DNA from: Flammeovirgaceae bacterium
GTDB taxonomy: Bacteria > Bacteroidota > Bacteroidia > Cytophagales > Cyclobacteriaceae
NCBI GenBank assembly: GCA_021299455.1
Contig: JAJTGQ010000075.1
Span: 1 to 38,929 of the forward strand
Direction: 5' to 3'
Length of the DNA stretch: 38,929 nt
Shown piece after piece: positions 25,914 to 34,134 of the stretch. A program made the translations under genes and the position numbers. The notes beneath the pieces were generated by a model. That model saw only the letters and a program-made list of their open reading frames with translations. It had not been told where the DNA came from and ran no database searches. Position 1 is the first letter of the stretch. Each line of letters begins with the position of its first letter.

Positions 25914-26279
25914 ATGTCAAACGTATTAAAGGTAAATGATCAACTCAGCAGTAGGGATTTATTTGAGGTCTTCAAAAAGCAATTAACAAAAGATTTTGAG
26001 CAGAGTAATTTTGCTGCAGAATTCATCAAAGACTTGGAACCAGACTTTGCAGACATTCACGAAAAAATTGTTAATGAACTCCTGCGCTCCGAGAAAAAAG
26101 CAGACTCTCATTTAATGCAGTTGCTCAATCGAATCGACATTAGTGAAGCACAACTACACCGCTATCTTTTTGAGCACCAAAACGAAAATCGCCTAAGTAC
26201 GATCGCGGAACTAATTATCAAGCGTGTGTTACAAAAAGTAGTTATCAAGCAGCATTTTAAACAGAATCAAAATAAGTAA
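25914..26279 (+). CDS. Hypothetical helical protein
   Basis: The 121-residue product is not recognised. It is charged and appears all-helical, with no signal peptide or membrane segment. It contains HEKIVNELLRSEKKADSH and AELIIKRVLQKVVIK. The ATG follows an AT-rich region, and the gene is divergent from the full-length oxidoreductase gene. A clean frame supports a real gene. Confidence 0.6.
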   Translation: MSNVLKVNDQLSSRDLFEVFKKQLTKDFEQSNFAAEFIKDLEPDFADIHEKIVNELLRSEKKADSHLMQLLNRIDISEAQLHRYLFEHQNENRLSTIAELIIKRVLQKVVIKQHFKQNQNK

Positions 26280-26469
26280 TCAGGCGTAGTGCGTTAAACA
26301 TTACTGATTTTGTCATCATTTCACAATGATAGTTGTCATCAACACGTAGTATATATTTCCCATCTCCTCACCAATAAACCAAGAATTTATCCAACTTTTC
26401 TGAACGGAAGAAGTAGTCTATACGTTAAATAGGGTGTAGTCTTTATCATTGATACGGATTAACAAGATT

Positions 26470-26488
26470 GTCTTGAAAACATCAAGAC
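26470..26488. other. Small hairpin before the YtxH gene
   Basis: GTCTTGA and TCAAGAC pair perfectly around AAACA, 23 bases before the YtxH start. It could form in the 5' leader of that mRNA. Confidence 0.35.
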
Positions 26489-26510
26489 GGGAATTTTTAA
26501 ATTCACTTTT

Positions 26511-26762
26511 ATGAACACCACATCCAAAGTCCTTACCGGAGTTTTAGTGGGAGCATCAGTAGGCATTATTGCCGGTATTTTGATTGCACCCGACAGCGGA
26601 AAACGAACCCGCGAAAAAATCGTGGGAAAAACCAGAGACTTGAAAAATCTAATGACAGATTCGATGGCCGATGTGAAGAACGCTTACAATAGAGAGCTTG
26701 AATCTTTAATGAACAATGGAAAATCAGGAATTGACTCCATGAAAAACGCATTAAAAGTTTGA
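26511..26762 (+). CDS. YtxH domain-containing protein
   Basis: This 83-residue protein fits the YtxH family of small envelope-associated, often stress-linked proteins. One glycine-rich membrane helix (VLTGVLVGASVGIIAGILIAP) spans residues 7-27. It is followed by the family signature DSGKRTREKI and an amphipathic helical tail. The length is normal. A strong terminator follows at 26790, so it is probably a single-gene unit. The molecular role of the family is not defined. Confidence 0.85.
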   Translation: MNTTSKVLTGVLVGASVGIIAGILIAPDSGKRTREKIVGKTRDLKNLMTDSMADVKNAYNRELESLMNNGKSGIDSMKNALKV

Positions 26763-26789
26763 CTTCTTGTAGAGCCGTTTCATTCAATG

Positions 26790-26817
26790 ATGGCGGGTAG
26801 TGATACTCGCCATTTTT
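26790..26817 (+). terminator. Rho-independent terminator after the YtxH gene
   Basis: ATGGCGGGTA (26790-26799) pairs with TACTCGCCAT (26804-26813) with one G-T pair around a GTGA loop, followed directly by TTTTT. It is 27 bases after the YtxH stop. Confidence 0.8.
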
Positions 26818-26876
26818 CTATTGTTGCTCAGTCATTAAGACGGCATGACCTTGTTGCATTGAGTATCTAATAACTG

Positions 26877-26908
26877 TTGACTATTTCGAACTAAACGTCT
26901 TACTTTTG
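26877..26908 (+). promoter_or_regulatory. Bacteroidota-type promoter of the DsbA-like gene
   Basis: TTG at 26877-26879 and TACTTTTG at 26901-26908 fit the phylum consensus TTG and TAnnTTTG, with 21 bases between them. It leaves a leader of about 18 bases before the ATG at 26932. Confidence 0.65.
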
Positions 26909-26931
26909 GGTTCGAGAAAAAAGCAAGAACA

Positions 26932-27621
26932 ATGACCAATCCCAAAATCAAAATCGATGTTGTTTCAGATGTAGTCTGCCCCTGGTGTTACATTGGCAAA
27001 CGAAGACTGGAGAAAGCGATCGCGCAAGTGGCTGACCAGGTTGACGTGGAACTTGAATATCACCCCTTTGAGCTAAATCCAGATATGCCACTCGAGGGTC
27101 GCAACCAAAAAGAATACCTGACAAGAAAATTTGGCAGTGAAGTGAAGTACCAACAAATAGTTGAACACGTAACTGACGTAGCTGCGCAAGAGGGCCTCAA
27201 GTTTGATTTCGAAAAGCAGGTTATTTCACCCAACACAAGAAACGCACATCGCCTGATATGGTTTGCAAAAAAGCACGGCAAGCAAATCGAAATGAAGGAG
27301 GCATTGATGAAAGCCTATTTTGAACAAGGCATCGATTTAACCAAAATGGAAAACCTTATTTCAATTGCCACACAAGCGGGTATAGATCCAGAGAAAATAA
27401 AATCATTCCTCAGCTCTACCGAAGGAATGGTTGAAGTAACAACCTCAGAAATGCAAAATGCCCAGCGCGGCATTAGTGGCGTTCCATTTTATATTATCAA
27501 TAACCAATATGGCGTTTCAGGGGCACAACCGAGCGAAGTTTTCGCAAGAGCGCTTCTTGAAATCAGCGCGGAAAATACAACAGCCGGTGAGGCTTGTGAT
27601 ATTGAATCCAAGGAATGCTGA
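26932..27621 (+). CDS. DsbA family oxidoreductase (FrnE-like)
   Basis: The 229-residue protein has a thioredoxin fold with an inserted helical domain, as in FrnE-type cytoplasmic disulfide oxidoreductases. The active site is CPWC at residues 16-19 (VVCPWCYIGKRRLE). The cis-proline loop GISGVPFYIIN lies near 181-191, followed by VSGAQPSEVF. There is no signal peptide, so it acts in the cytoplasm. Family members act on small thiols or polyketide-type substrates, or help in stress; which applies here is unknown. It has its own promoter and converges on the cupin gene. Confidence 0.9.
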   Translation: MTNPKIKIDVVSDVVCPWCYIGKRRLEKAIAQVADQVDVELEYHPFELNPDMPLEGRNQKEYLTRKFGSEVKYQQIVEHVTDVAAQEGLKFDFEKQVISPNTRNAHRLIWFAKKHGKQIEMKEALMKAYFEQGIDLTKMENLISIATQAGIDPEKIKSFLSSTEGMVEVTTSEMQNAQRGISGVPFYIINNQYGVSGAQPSEVFARALLEISAENTTAGEACDIESKEC

Positions 27622-27671
27622 AATCCTAAATCGTAATTCCGTAGATCATAATTCGAAATAAGAAACGCTTC

Positions 27672-28193
27672 CTACCTGCCAAAATCATCTTGCACCCGAA
27701 CAATATCACTTTCGTCCGAGGGGCTTTTAGCATCAGTGTGTCTCCAGATTTCGGCAATCATCCCCCACCCTTCCGGCAACCCAACTAAACGATGACGTTG
27801 GCCTTGCTTGAGTTGAATAATCTCTCCAACTACAAATTTATGCAACGGCCCTTCTACATCGGTTTCGCTAGTCACTACTCCGGCAACGCCAGCAGCCAGT
27901 TTCCATATTTCTGCGCGCCTGTGGTGGTATTGCCACGACAGCCGTTGGCCTGGCGCTACAATCAAAATCTTCGGACTAAGTTTGCCGGAAATAGTGAGGT
28001 CTTCTTTTTTTAAATGCGGAAAATAGAGTTGGATAAACCGATCTGCTAAAGACTCTTCTAGTACAAAAAAACCACCCCAAGGTCGGGAAAAATCTTTTGA
28101 GGCAATGACTAACTCCACCTCACCCAAGTAAGCCTCTACCGACTTCATGACGTCTTCCTTGGAGGTTGTTTTTGACAAATTGACGTTTATCAT
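27672..28193 (-). CDS. Cupin protein, mannose-6-phosphate isomerase-like
   Basis: The 173-residue product is a single cupin domain like the C-terminal part of type II mannose-6-phosphate isomerases. Candidate metal ligands lie in SWQYHHRRAEIW and in KQGQRHRL. The tail ESDIVRVQDDFGR is typical of the family. Some relatives are called phosphoheptose isomerase, but that cannot be confirmed. Its ATG overlaps the stop of the SGNH hydrolase gene as ATGA, so the two are translationally coupled. Confidence 0.75.
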   Translation of the reverse strand: MINVNLSKTTSKEDVMKSVEAYLGEVELVIASKDFSRPWGGFFVLEESLADRFIQLYFPHLKKEDLTISGKLSPKILIVAPGQRLSWQYHHRRAEIWKLAAGVAGVVTSETDVEGPLHKFVVGEIIQLKQGQRHRLVGLPEGWGMIAEIWRHTDAKSPSDESDIVRVQDDFGR

Positions 28194-28894
28194 TTTATTC
28201 CGGTTTTATTCGTTGAGCGCAAAATACTAACCCAATGCTGATAACCCAACTCATTGAGATGCAAACGATCTGTTGCATACTTGGCGTCCATCAGCCCGTT
28301 GGCATCCAAAAATTTGGAATACAAATCTACGTAGGTAAACTTCATTTTGTTGGCATACCGTTGAAGTTGGGTGTTGATGGTAAGGATGCTGGATGCCTTA
28401 CCTTTAAAATTGGGTATGAAATTTTTGAATGTTTCGTTGGTGGGCAAAATGCTTTGCACAAATACTTCAGTGCTGGGCGAGCCCGATCGAATTTTGCTGA
28501 CGATGGAAAACAGATTCTCTAAAATAACTTCATCGGGTGTTTTGCGTGATAGGTCATTGATCCCAATTAATAGAAACACCTTTGAAGGCTGTCGCTTGAT
28601 AATATCATCAAGTCTGTTGATTACTCCAAAAGTTACATCACCCGAAATCCCCCGATTGATGACCGTTGAATCTTTTAGCAACTTTTTCCAATTGCCTCCT
28701 TCTGTAATGCTATTTCCAAGCATGATGACTTTACCTTTCACAATGGGCTGTTTCTTGAACTCAGCAAGCCGCTTCGTATAATGCTCTGGTAAATTAGGCA
28801 GCGTATCATAATTACGCTTCTGAGCGATCAATTCAAGTTGACCGAACATCGAGCAAATCAATACTAAAATCCAAACTATAGGCTGTCTTCGCAT
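28190..28894 (-). CDS. SGNH/GDSL hydrolase, exported
   Basis: This 234-residue esterase-like protein has a signal peptide (about 1-25, ending IAQ). All SGNH blocks are present: S62 in MLGNSITEGG, G in RGISGD (about 82-86), N113 in GIND, and D209 with H212 in TDRLHLNELG. Family members cleave acyl or acetyl groups from sugars and lipids. It lies 60 bases after the S15-type hydrolase gene and overlaps the cupin gene by four bases, suggesting a three-gene operon. Two 14-bp tandem repeats (28901-28928) sit just before its start. Confidence 0.88.
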   Translation of the reverse strand: MRRQPIVWILVLICSMFGQLELIAQKRNYDTLPNLPEHYTKRLAEFKKQPIVKGKVIMLGNSITEGGNWKKLLKDSTVINRGISGDVTFGVINRLDDIIKRQPSKVFLLIGINDLSRKTPDEVILENLFSIVSKIRSGSPSTEVFVQSILPTNETFKNFIPNFKGKASSILTINTQLQRYANKMKFTYVDLYSKFLDANGLMDAKYATDRLHLNELGYQHWVSILRSTNKTGIK

Positions 28895-28954
28895 TCTAAA
28901 TTCTATATTCTAATTTCTATATTCTGATTTCAAATTTTTTACTCTCATGCCGCC

Positions 28955-30853
28955 TCACTTCTTCACATCAATCTTTGCCTTCTGCCCTCCTCCAATCTCA
29001 ACCACCGAAGATCCATACACACGAATGGTAGACTTAATAAAATCTTCTTCATTGGCTTTGTAAATATTATCTACATATTTCTGCGGATTTCGATCGATGT
29101 ATGGAAACCAGGTGCTGTGAATTTGCACCATCACCCGATGCCCTTTTTTAAACGTGTGCAGAATATCTTGAAGAGGCACGTTCACTTCAGTAATTTCATT
29201 TGCTTTGAAAGGTTCGGGCTTCTCATAACTATTCCGGAATCTTCCTCTGAATGTTTCGTGACGAACGAGCTGCTGATAACCGCCCATGATAATGTTAGGT
29301 GGATTGTGTTTTGTATCGTTTGGTGTATTGTCCGGATAAACGTCAATCAATTTCACAATAAAGTCGGCATCCGTGCCGGTCATTGATACTTTTAACTTTG
29401 CAATGATCTCCCCTGCCAGCGTAGCATCTTCTGAGAGTGGCTCTGATTGAAAAGTAACAACATCAGGTCTGCTAGAAGCCACGCGTTGGTCGTCACTCAT
29501 AAACCTACGAGGTGTAAAAACAAGCCCTTCTGTTTGTGAGGTGTAAGGCACTGGTTTAGCCGGGTCACTGATGTATTCAAACACACCATCCGATTTTGTG
29601 GGTTCATTGAGTGACAACTTTCCCTTCTCTCCAAAATACAGTTTGAAGGGCTGAATTTCCTTGGGAGGCCATTCAGTAAATTGCTTCCATACTTTCAACC
29701 CGCAGTCGAACATATACGCTTCCGGTAATTTGGGTTGAGCACCCTCCTTTAACGTTGTATTGAAAAACTTCCGTTCTATTTCGCGTTGATAAAACGTAGA
29801 AATACTATCACCAAAATAAATGTGGTTCACTTGCTGAAAGCCACGTTCACGGGCCCAATCGCCATGACTCCAAGGTCCCATCACGATAGTATTATAGGTA
29901 GCTGGACTGCTGCTTTCAATCTTCTTATAAATATTGAGCGGGCCATAAAGATCCTCGGCATCAAACCAACCGCCAACAGTCATGATGGAATGCTTTACAT
30001 TGGTGAGATGAGGAAGCAAATTTCTCTTCTGCCAGAATTCATCATAGTTAGGGTGATCAACAATCTGTTGCCAGAAGAAATTGTCCTTGTGATACTTCTC
30101 AGTAGCGTTTTTCAACGGTCCCATTTCCAAGTTAAAATTGTAGCCATCTTTCGGCTGCTGTGCATAAAAGCGCATAATCTTGTCATCGTACCAACTTTGA
30201 TTAGTTGGTTTCTCATGCTGGTAGCCAAACACGGCAAAAGCAGCAATGTAGCTTTGTAAGAAAGCACCCTGATGGTGAAAATCGTCAAAGAAAAAATCGG
30301 AAATGGGTGCTTGCGGGGATGATGCCTTTAAGGCTGGATGAGCATCAGGAATAGCCGCAGCCGTATAAAAGCCAGGATAGGAAATGCCCCACTGCCCAAC
30401 TTTTCCGTTATTCCCTTTCACATTTTTTATCAACCAATCAATCGTATCCCAGGTGTCTGAGGATTCATCCGTAGCTGTCTTATTTTTCCGATCGTTGCCG
30501 GGAATATTAGGGGTCATGTTATCGAACACGCCTTCGCTCATCCAACGGCCTCGCACATCCTGATAAACAAAAATATAGCCGTCATGCATCAGGTACTTTG
30601 AGGGCCCGAGCGACTTCTCGAATTTAGTGAGTCCATAAGGTTCCACACTATAGCACGTTCGCTGCATCAACATCGGGTACGTCTTCGATTTATCTTTTGG
30701 GGTATAGATGGCGGTAAACAACTTGATGCCATCTCTCATTGGAATTTGTACTTCCATTTTATCGTAAAACTGTTTTACATAAGTGGAGTCCGGCATCTGA
30801 GCAAACAAAAGATTTGCACCAAGAAGAAAGATCAGAAAGAATGGTGTTTTCAT
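28955..30853 (-). CDS. CocE/NonD family hydrolase (S15-type), exported, second paralogue
   Basis: This 632-residue enzyme has the same plan as the protein at 15811-17685: signal peptide ending LLFAQ (about 19), [15 protein letters not shown], the nucleophile elbow WGISYPGFYTAAA with S158, a helical cap, and the C-terminal jelly-roll ([24 protein letters not shown]). Glutaryl-7-ACA acylase-type and cocaine-esterase-type members look alike, so the substrate is open. It probably leads an operon with the SGNH hydrolase and the cupin. The sequence differs widely from the first paralogue, so this is not a recent duplication. Confidence 0.9.
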   Translation of the reverse strand: MKTPFFLIFLLGANLLFAQMPDSTYVKQFYDKMEVQIPMRDGIKLFTAIYTPKDKSKTYPMLMQRTCYSVEPYGLTKFEKSLGPSKYLMHDGYIFVYQDVRGRWMSEGVFDNMTPNIPGNDRKNKTATDESSDTWDTIDWLIKNVKGNNGKVGQWGISYPGFYTAAAIPDAHPALKASSPQAPISDFFFDDFHHQGAFLQSYIAAFAVFGYQHEKPTNQSWYDDKIMRFYAQQPKDGYNFNLEMGPLKNATEKYHKDNFFWQQIVDHPNYDEFWQKRNLLPHLTNVKHSIMTVGGWFDAEDLYGPLNIYKKIESSSPATYNTIVMGPWSHGDWARERGFQQVNHIYFGDSISTFYQREIERKFFNTTLKEGAQPKLPEAYMFDCGLKVWKQFTEWPPKEIQPFKLYFGEKGKLSLNEPTKSDGVFEYISDPAKPVPYTSQTEGLVFTPRRFMSDDQRVASSRPDVVTFQSEPLSEDATLAGEIIAKLKVSMTGTDADFIVKLIDVYPDNTPNDTKHNPPNIIMGGYQQLVRHETFRGRFRNSYEKPEPFKANEITEVNVPLQDILHTFKKGHRVMVQIHSTWFPYIDRNPQKYVDNIYKANEEDFIKSTIRVYGSSVVEIGGGQKAKIDVKK

Positions 30854-30977
30854 AAAACAGCTGGTTAGTAGTGAAGGCCTAGTTGCCCTGCAAGAATGTT
30901 TGAAAAATAGTAATATCGAGCCCTAAACGCAAAAGAATGTTGACAAACGGGAAATTTAAATCAACTATTTTTACTCC

Positions 30978-32012
30978 ATGAAATTATTTATTGCACTGTT
31001 GGGGATTCTTCTAAGTTCGCTGGCAGCAGCGCAGTCATCCAACGAAACAATTATTGCGTTTGGCTCGTGCGATGACGAGGAAAAGCCCCAGGAGATGTGG
31101 AAAGAGATTATCACTCAAAAGCCCTCACTATGGATTTGGGGTGGAGACAACGTTTACGCCAACGATGGGGAAGGTTCAACTGGCCTCAAAAAAAGGTACG
31201 ACAAGCAAAAATCCAATCCAGACTATCAACAACTGCTAAAGAATTGCGCGGTCACTGGTACATGGGACGACCATGATTACGGTACAAATGACGGAGGGCG
31301 ATTTTTTCCACGAAAAGAGGAGAATAAGAAACCATTGTTGGATTTTCTTGGTTTTGAAAAAACGAACCCCGTGTGGACTCATGCCGGTGTGTACAATTCA
31401 GCAACCATTGGATCCGGCCACCAAAAAATCAAGATCATTAACCTGGACACGCGAACCTTCCGCGACACAACTTATAAAGTCTACAGTGTTGATTCAATTA
31501 CTAAAAAACAAACCCATCAATTCTATTGCAATCAAACGGGCGATGTATTGGGAGAAGAACAGTGGCATTGGCTGGAAGATGAGTTAAAGACCAGCGAAAC
31601 AGGCTTGTTCATTATTAACTCTAGTATTCAAGCGATAGCAGAAGATCACCGGTTTGAAAAATGGGCTAACTTCCCTTTGGCGCGGAAGCGCCTTCTAAAC
31701 CTGATCACATCTTCTCAAAAAAATGTACTAATCATCAGTGGTGATCGGCACATCGCAGAGTTCTCACAACTTGAACATCCAGGCGTAGCCTATCCGTTGG
31801 TTGATTTTACGTCTAGTGGCCTCACCCATACCTGGTCAGAAGTATGGGAAGAAAAGAACAGGCATCGCATCGGAGAGTTGGTTATTCAAAAAACGTACGG
31901 GTTAATTAAGGTTGACTGGTCCTCCGGGGCGCCCAAAGTCCTACTACAGAGCCGTGGATTAAAGGGGGCAGTCTATGGCGAACACAAAATCCTGTTTCCA
32001 ATCGAAAAATAA
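30978..32012 (+). CDS. PhoD-like alkaline phosphatase, exported
   Basis: The 344-residue protein belongs to the alkaline phosphatase D (metallophosphatase) family. It has a signal peptide (1-19, ending AAAQ). Metal-site motifs appear in order: AFGSCDD (27-33), WGGDNVYAN (54-62), GTWDDHDYGTND (94-105), LDTR (156-159) and ISGDRHIAEF (253-262). It acts outside the cytoplasmic membrane on phosphoesters. It is divergent from the S15-type hydrolase gene, with 124 bases between them. The ATG at 30978 begins the leader. Confidence 0.88.
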   Translation: MKLFIALLGILLSSLAAAQSSNETIIAFGSCDDEEKPQEMWKEIITQKPSLWIWGGDNVYANDGEGSTGLKKRYDKQKSNPDYQQLLKNCAVTGTWDDHDYGTNDGGRFFPRKEENKKPLLDFLGFEKTNPVWTHAGVYNSATIGSGHQKIKIINLDTRTFRDTTYKVYSVDSITKKQTHQFYCNQTGDVLGEEQWHWLEDELKTSETGLFIINSSIQAIAEDHRFEKWANFPLARKRLLNLITSSQKNVLIISGDRHIAEFSQLEHPGVAYPLVDFTSSGLTHTWSEVWEEKNRHRIGELVIQKTYGLIKVDWSSGAPKVLLQSRGLKGAVYGEHKILFPIEK

Positions 32013-32048
32013 TTTAACAGAGACGTAAACATTTTTTTATCTCCCGTG

Positions 32049-32079
32049 TTCAACATGTCGATTTCTAAACCTATTTTTG
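32049..32079 (+). promoter_or_regulatory. Promoter of the fasciclin gene
   Basis: TATTTTTG at 32072-32079 is an exact TAnnTTTG -7 element. A TTC at 32049-32051 is at about the right distance for the -33 element but is only a partial match. The ATG follows at 32102. Confidence 0.55.
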
Positions 32080-32101
32080 CGACCTGAAAACCAAAAACAT
32101 T

Positions 32102-32689
32102 ATGAAAACCCAAAAATCAATCATTTTAGTGGCGATTTTCGCTGCTTTCGCTTTTATCGTTACCAGCTGTGGTGACGGTGGAAAAGCTGCCAAAGAAAAA
32201 GCAACTCAAGATTCAATCCGCGTAGCTGATTCTACTGCACGAGTAAAGGCTGTTGCCGATTCTATCGCTGCACTGCCTAAATCGATCCATGCAACGGCTG
32301 CCAACACGCCAAATCTGAGCACTTTAGTCGCTGCTCTTGAAGCTGCAGAACTTTCTGAAGTCCTTAAAGGAAATGATGCCCTAACCGTATTTGCTCCAAC
32401 AAATGACGCGTTTGCAGCAATCCAGTCAACAGTAGACAACCTGTTGAAAGTTGAGAACAAATCAAAACTTCAGAATGTGTTGAAGTATCACGTAGTTGCT
32501 GGGACAGTGAAAGCTGCCGATTTGAAAGATGGTCAAGAACTTACTACCCTACAAGGCGAAAAAATCAAAGTTTCTTTGAAGGATGGCAAAGTTTACGTAG
32601 GTGGTGCTGAAGTAACCAACCCAGACGTTGCAGTGAGCAATGGCGTTGTTCACATGACCAACAAAGTATTAGTGCCTAAGAAGATGTAA
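32102..32689 (+). CDS. Fasciclin domain lipoprotein
   Basis: The 195-residue product has a lipoprotein signal with C23 in FIVTSC, followed by a charged, Ala-rich linker to about residue 60. A single fasciclin (FAS1) domain covers the rest, with TVFAPTNDAFAAI, LQNVLKYHVVAGT and NGVVHMTNKVLVP. FAS1 domains serve in adhesion or protein binding on the cell surface. The gene has its own promoter and a strong terminator at 32716, so it is a single-gene unit. It appears to be a well-expressed, compact gene. Confidence 0.92.
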   Translation: MKTQKSIILVAIFAAFAFIVTSCGDGGKAAKEKATQDSIRVADSTARVKAVADSIAALPKSIHATAANTPNLSTLVAALEAAELSEVLKGNDALTVFAPTNDAFAAIQSTVDNLLKVENKSKLQNVLKYHVVAGTVKAADLKDGQELTTLQGEKIKVSLKDGKVYVGGAEVTNPDVAVSNGVVHMTNKVLVPKKM

Positions 32690-32715
32690 TTCAATTACGA
32701 TTTCTTCCAAGCTTG

Positions 32716-32752
32716 AAAAACCCTGACCGAAACGTCAGGGTTTTTCTTTTTT
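32716..32752 (+). terminator. Rho-independent terminator after the fasciclin gene
   Basis: AAAAACCCTGAC (32716-32727) and GTCAGGGTTTTT (32734-32745) form a perfect 12-bp stem around a six-base loop, followed by a further T-run. The A-tract ahead suggests it could work in both directions. Confidence 0.92.
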
Positions 32753-32835
32753 AGCCCCAGAACAAATCGAGCCCACCGGAATCAAATTGCCGTTCTGCCA
32801 ATTTATAGTCATCTTTCTGGCTTGTAATTTGATAA

Positions 32836-34134
32836 ATGGCAGAACAAAAGAAGTATACTCTTACTGTGGGCATTACCCTGGTGATCGCCAACATGATTGG
32901 AACGGGTGTTTTTACTTCACTCGGTTACCAGGTCGGTTCTATTCCATCCGGTTTTGCCATTTTAGTCTTGTGGGCGATAGGGGGCGTTGTAGCCCTTTCA
33001 GGAGCCTTTACCTATGCTGAAATTTCTACAACCCTCCAAAAATCTGGTGGGGAGTATCACTACCTGGGGAAGATTTTCCATCCTGCTCTTGGTTTTATAA
33101 GTGGGTGGATGAGCTTGTTGGTCGGCTTTGCAGGCGCCATTTCTGCCGTTGCCTTGGCCATTGGTGAGTACTCTCACACACTACTGGGTGTCTCTAATAA
33201 ATTGATAGCCATTTTCGCCATCGTTTTGGTTTCCACGGTACACTGGTTTGGAGTAAAGACAGGCGGGGCAGTACAAAACTTCCTTACCTCTATGAAGCTT
33301 TTGTTGATTCTCTTTTTCTGCATCGCACCCTTTTTCGTGGCTGATGAGATCAAGTCGGGAATCAGTTTTTGGCCGCAAGCTGGTGACACCGATCTAATCC
33401 TCAGTGCCAGTTTTGCCGTATCCCTTGTGTTTGTGGTGTACGCTTATACCGGATGGAACGCAGCCGCTTACATTGCTGGTAACTTAGAAAACCCATCCAA
33501 GAATCTACCACGTTCGTTAATCATCGGTACTCTTACCGTTACAATAGTATACCTGGCTCTCAATGCCATGTTTCTATATTCTGCCAGTTTTTCGGAGCTC
33601 AGTGGCAAAAATGATATCGGAAATGTAGTTGCCTATAAACTCTTTGGTGACAAGATCGGGTTGGCTTTTTCTTCCGTATTTAGCATTGCCTTATTGTCGA
33701 CATTAAGTGCCATGACCATCGCGGGGCCTCGGGTATTTGAAGCTATGGGTGACGACTACCCCAAGTTAAAAACGTTTGCAACAACCAATCGGTTTGACAT
33801 GCCTTACCTCGCTATTTTAACACAGGCTGGGTGGGCTATTTTTTTAGTATTGGTTAGTTCATTCAAAGAAATCATACAATACATATCTGTTAGTCTTTCT
33901 ATATTCTCGATGGCTACGGTATTGGGTATTTTCATCCTCAGACGAAAACATTCTGCCGAAAAACGAGTCTATTCTGTTCCCTTCTACCCGCTGCCGCCTA
34001 TCATCTTTGCGATCTGTACGTGTTGGATGATCTACTATGTCACGGAAAACGACCCATGGATTATCCTTTACTCGATGGCTACTATGGTTCCCGGATTAAT
34101 CATCTATTTTGCTATTTCTAAAAAACCTGTTTGA
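32836..34134 (+). CDS. APC family amino acid permease
   Basis: The 432-residue inner membrane protein has about 12 hydrophobic segments. It begins with the family's first helix (GITLVIANMIGTGVFTSLG), in which the unwound GTG motif binds substrate amino/carboxyl groups. SGGEYHYLGKIFHPALGFISGW and YTGWNAAAYIAGNLENPSKNLPRSL are also characteristic of the L-type/APC group. The substrate is unknown. Its stop overlaps the next start as TGATG, so the downstream lipoprotein is probably made in fixed proportion to it. Confidence 0.9.
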   Translation: MAEQKKYTLTVGITLVIANMIGTGVFTSLGYQVGSIPSGFAILVLWAIGGVVALSGAFTYAEISTTLQKSGGEYHYLGKIFHPALGFISGWMSLLVGFAGAISAVALAIGEYSHTLLGVSNKLIAIFAIVLVSTVHWFGVKTGGAVQNFLTSMKLLLILFFCIAPFFVADEIKSGISFWPQAGDTDLILSASFAVSLVFVVYAYTGWNAAAYIAGNLENPSKNLPRSLIIGTLTVTIVYLALNAMFLYSASFSELSGKNDIGNVVAYKLFGDKIGLAFSSVFSIALLSTLSAMTIAGPRVFEAMGDDYPKLKTFATTNRFDMPYLAILTQAGWAIFLVLVSSFKEIIQYISVSLSIFSMATVLGIFILRRKHSAEKRVYSVPFYPLPPIIFAICTCWMIYYVTENDPWIILYSMATMVPGLIIYFAISKKPV

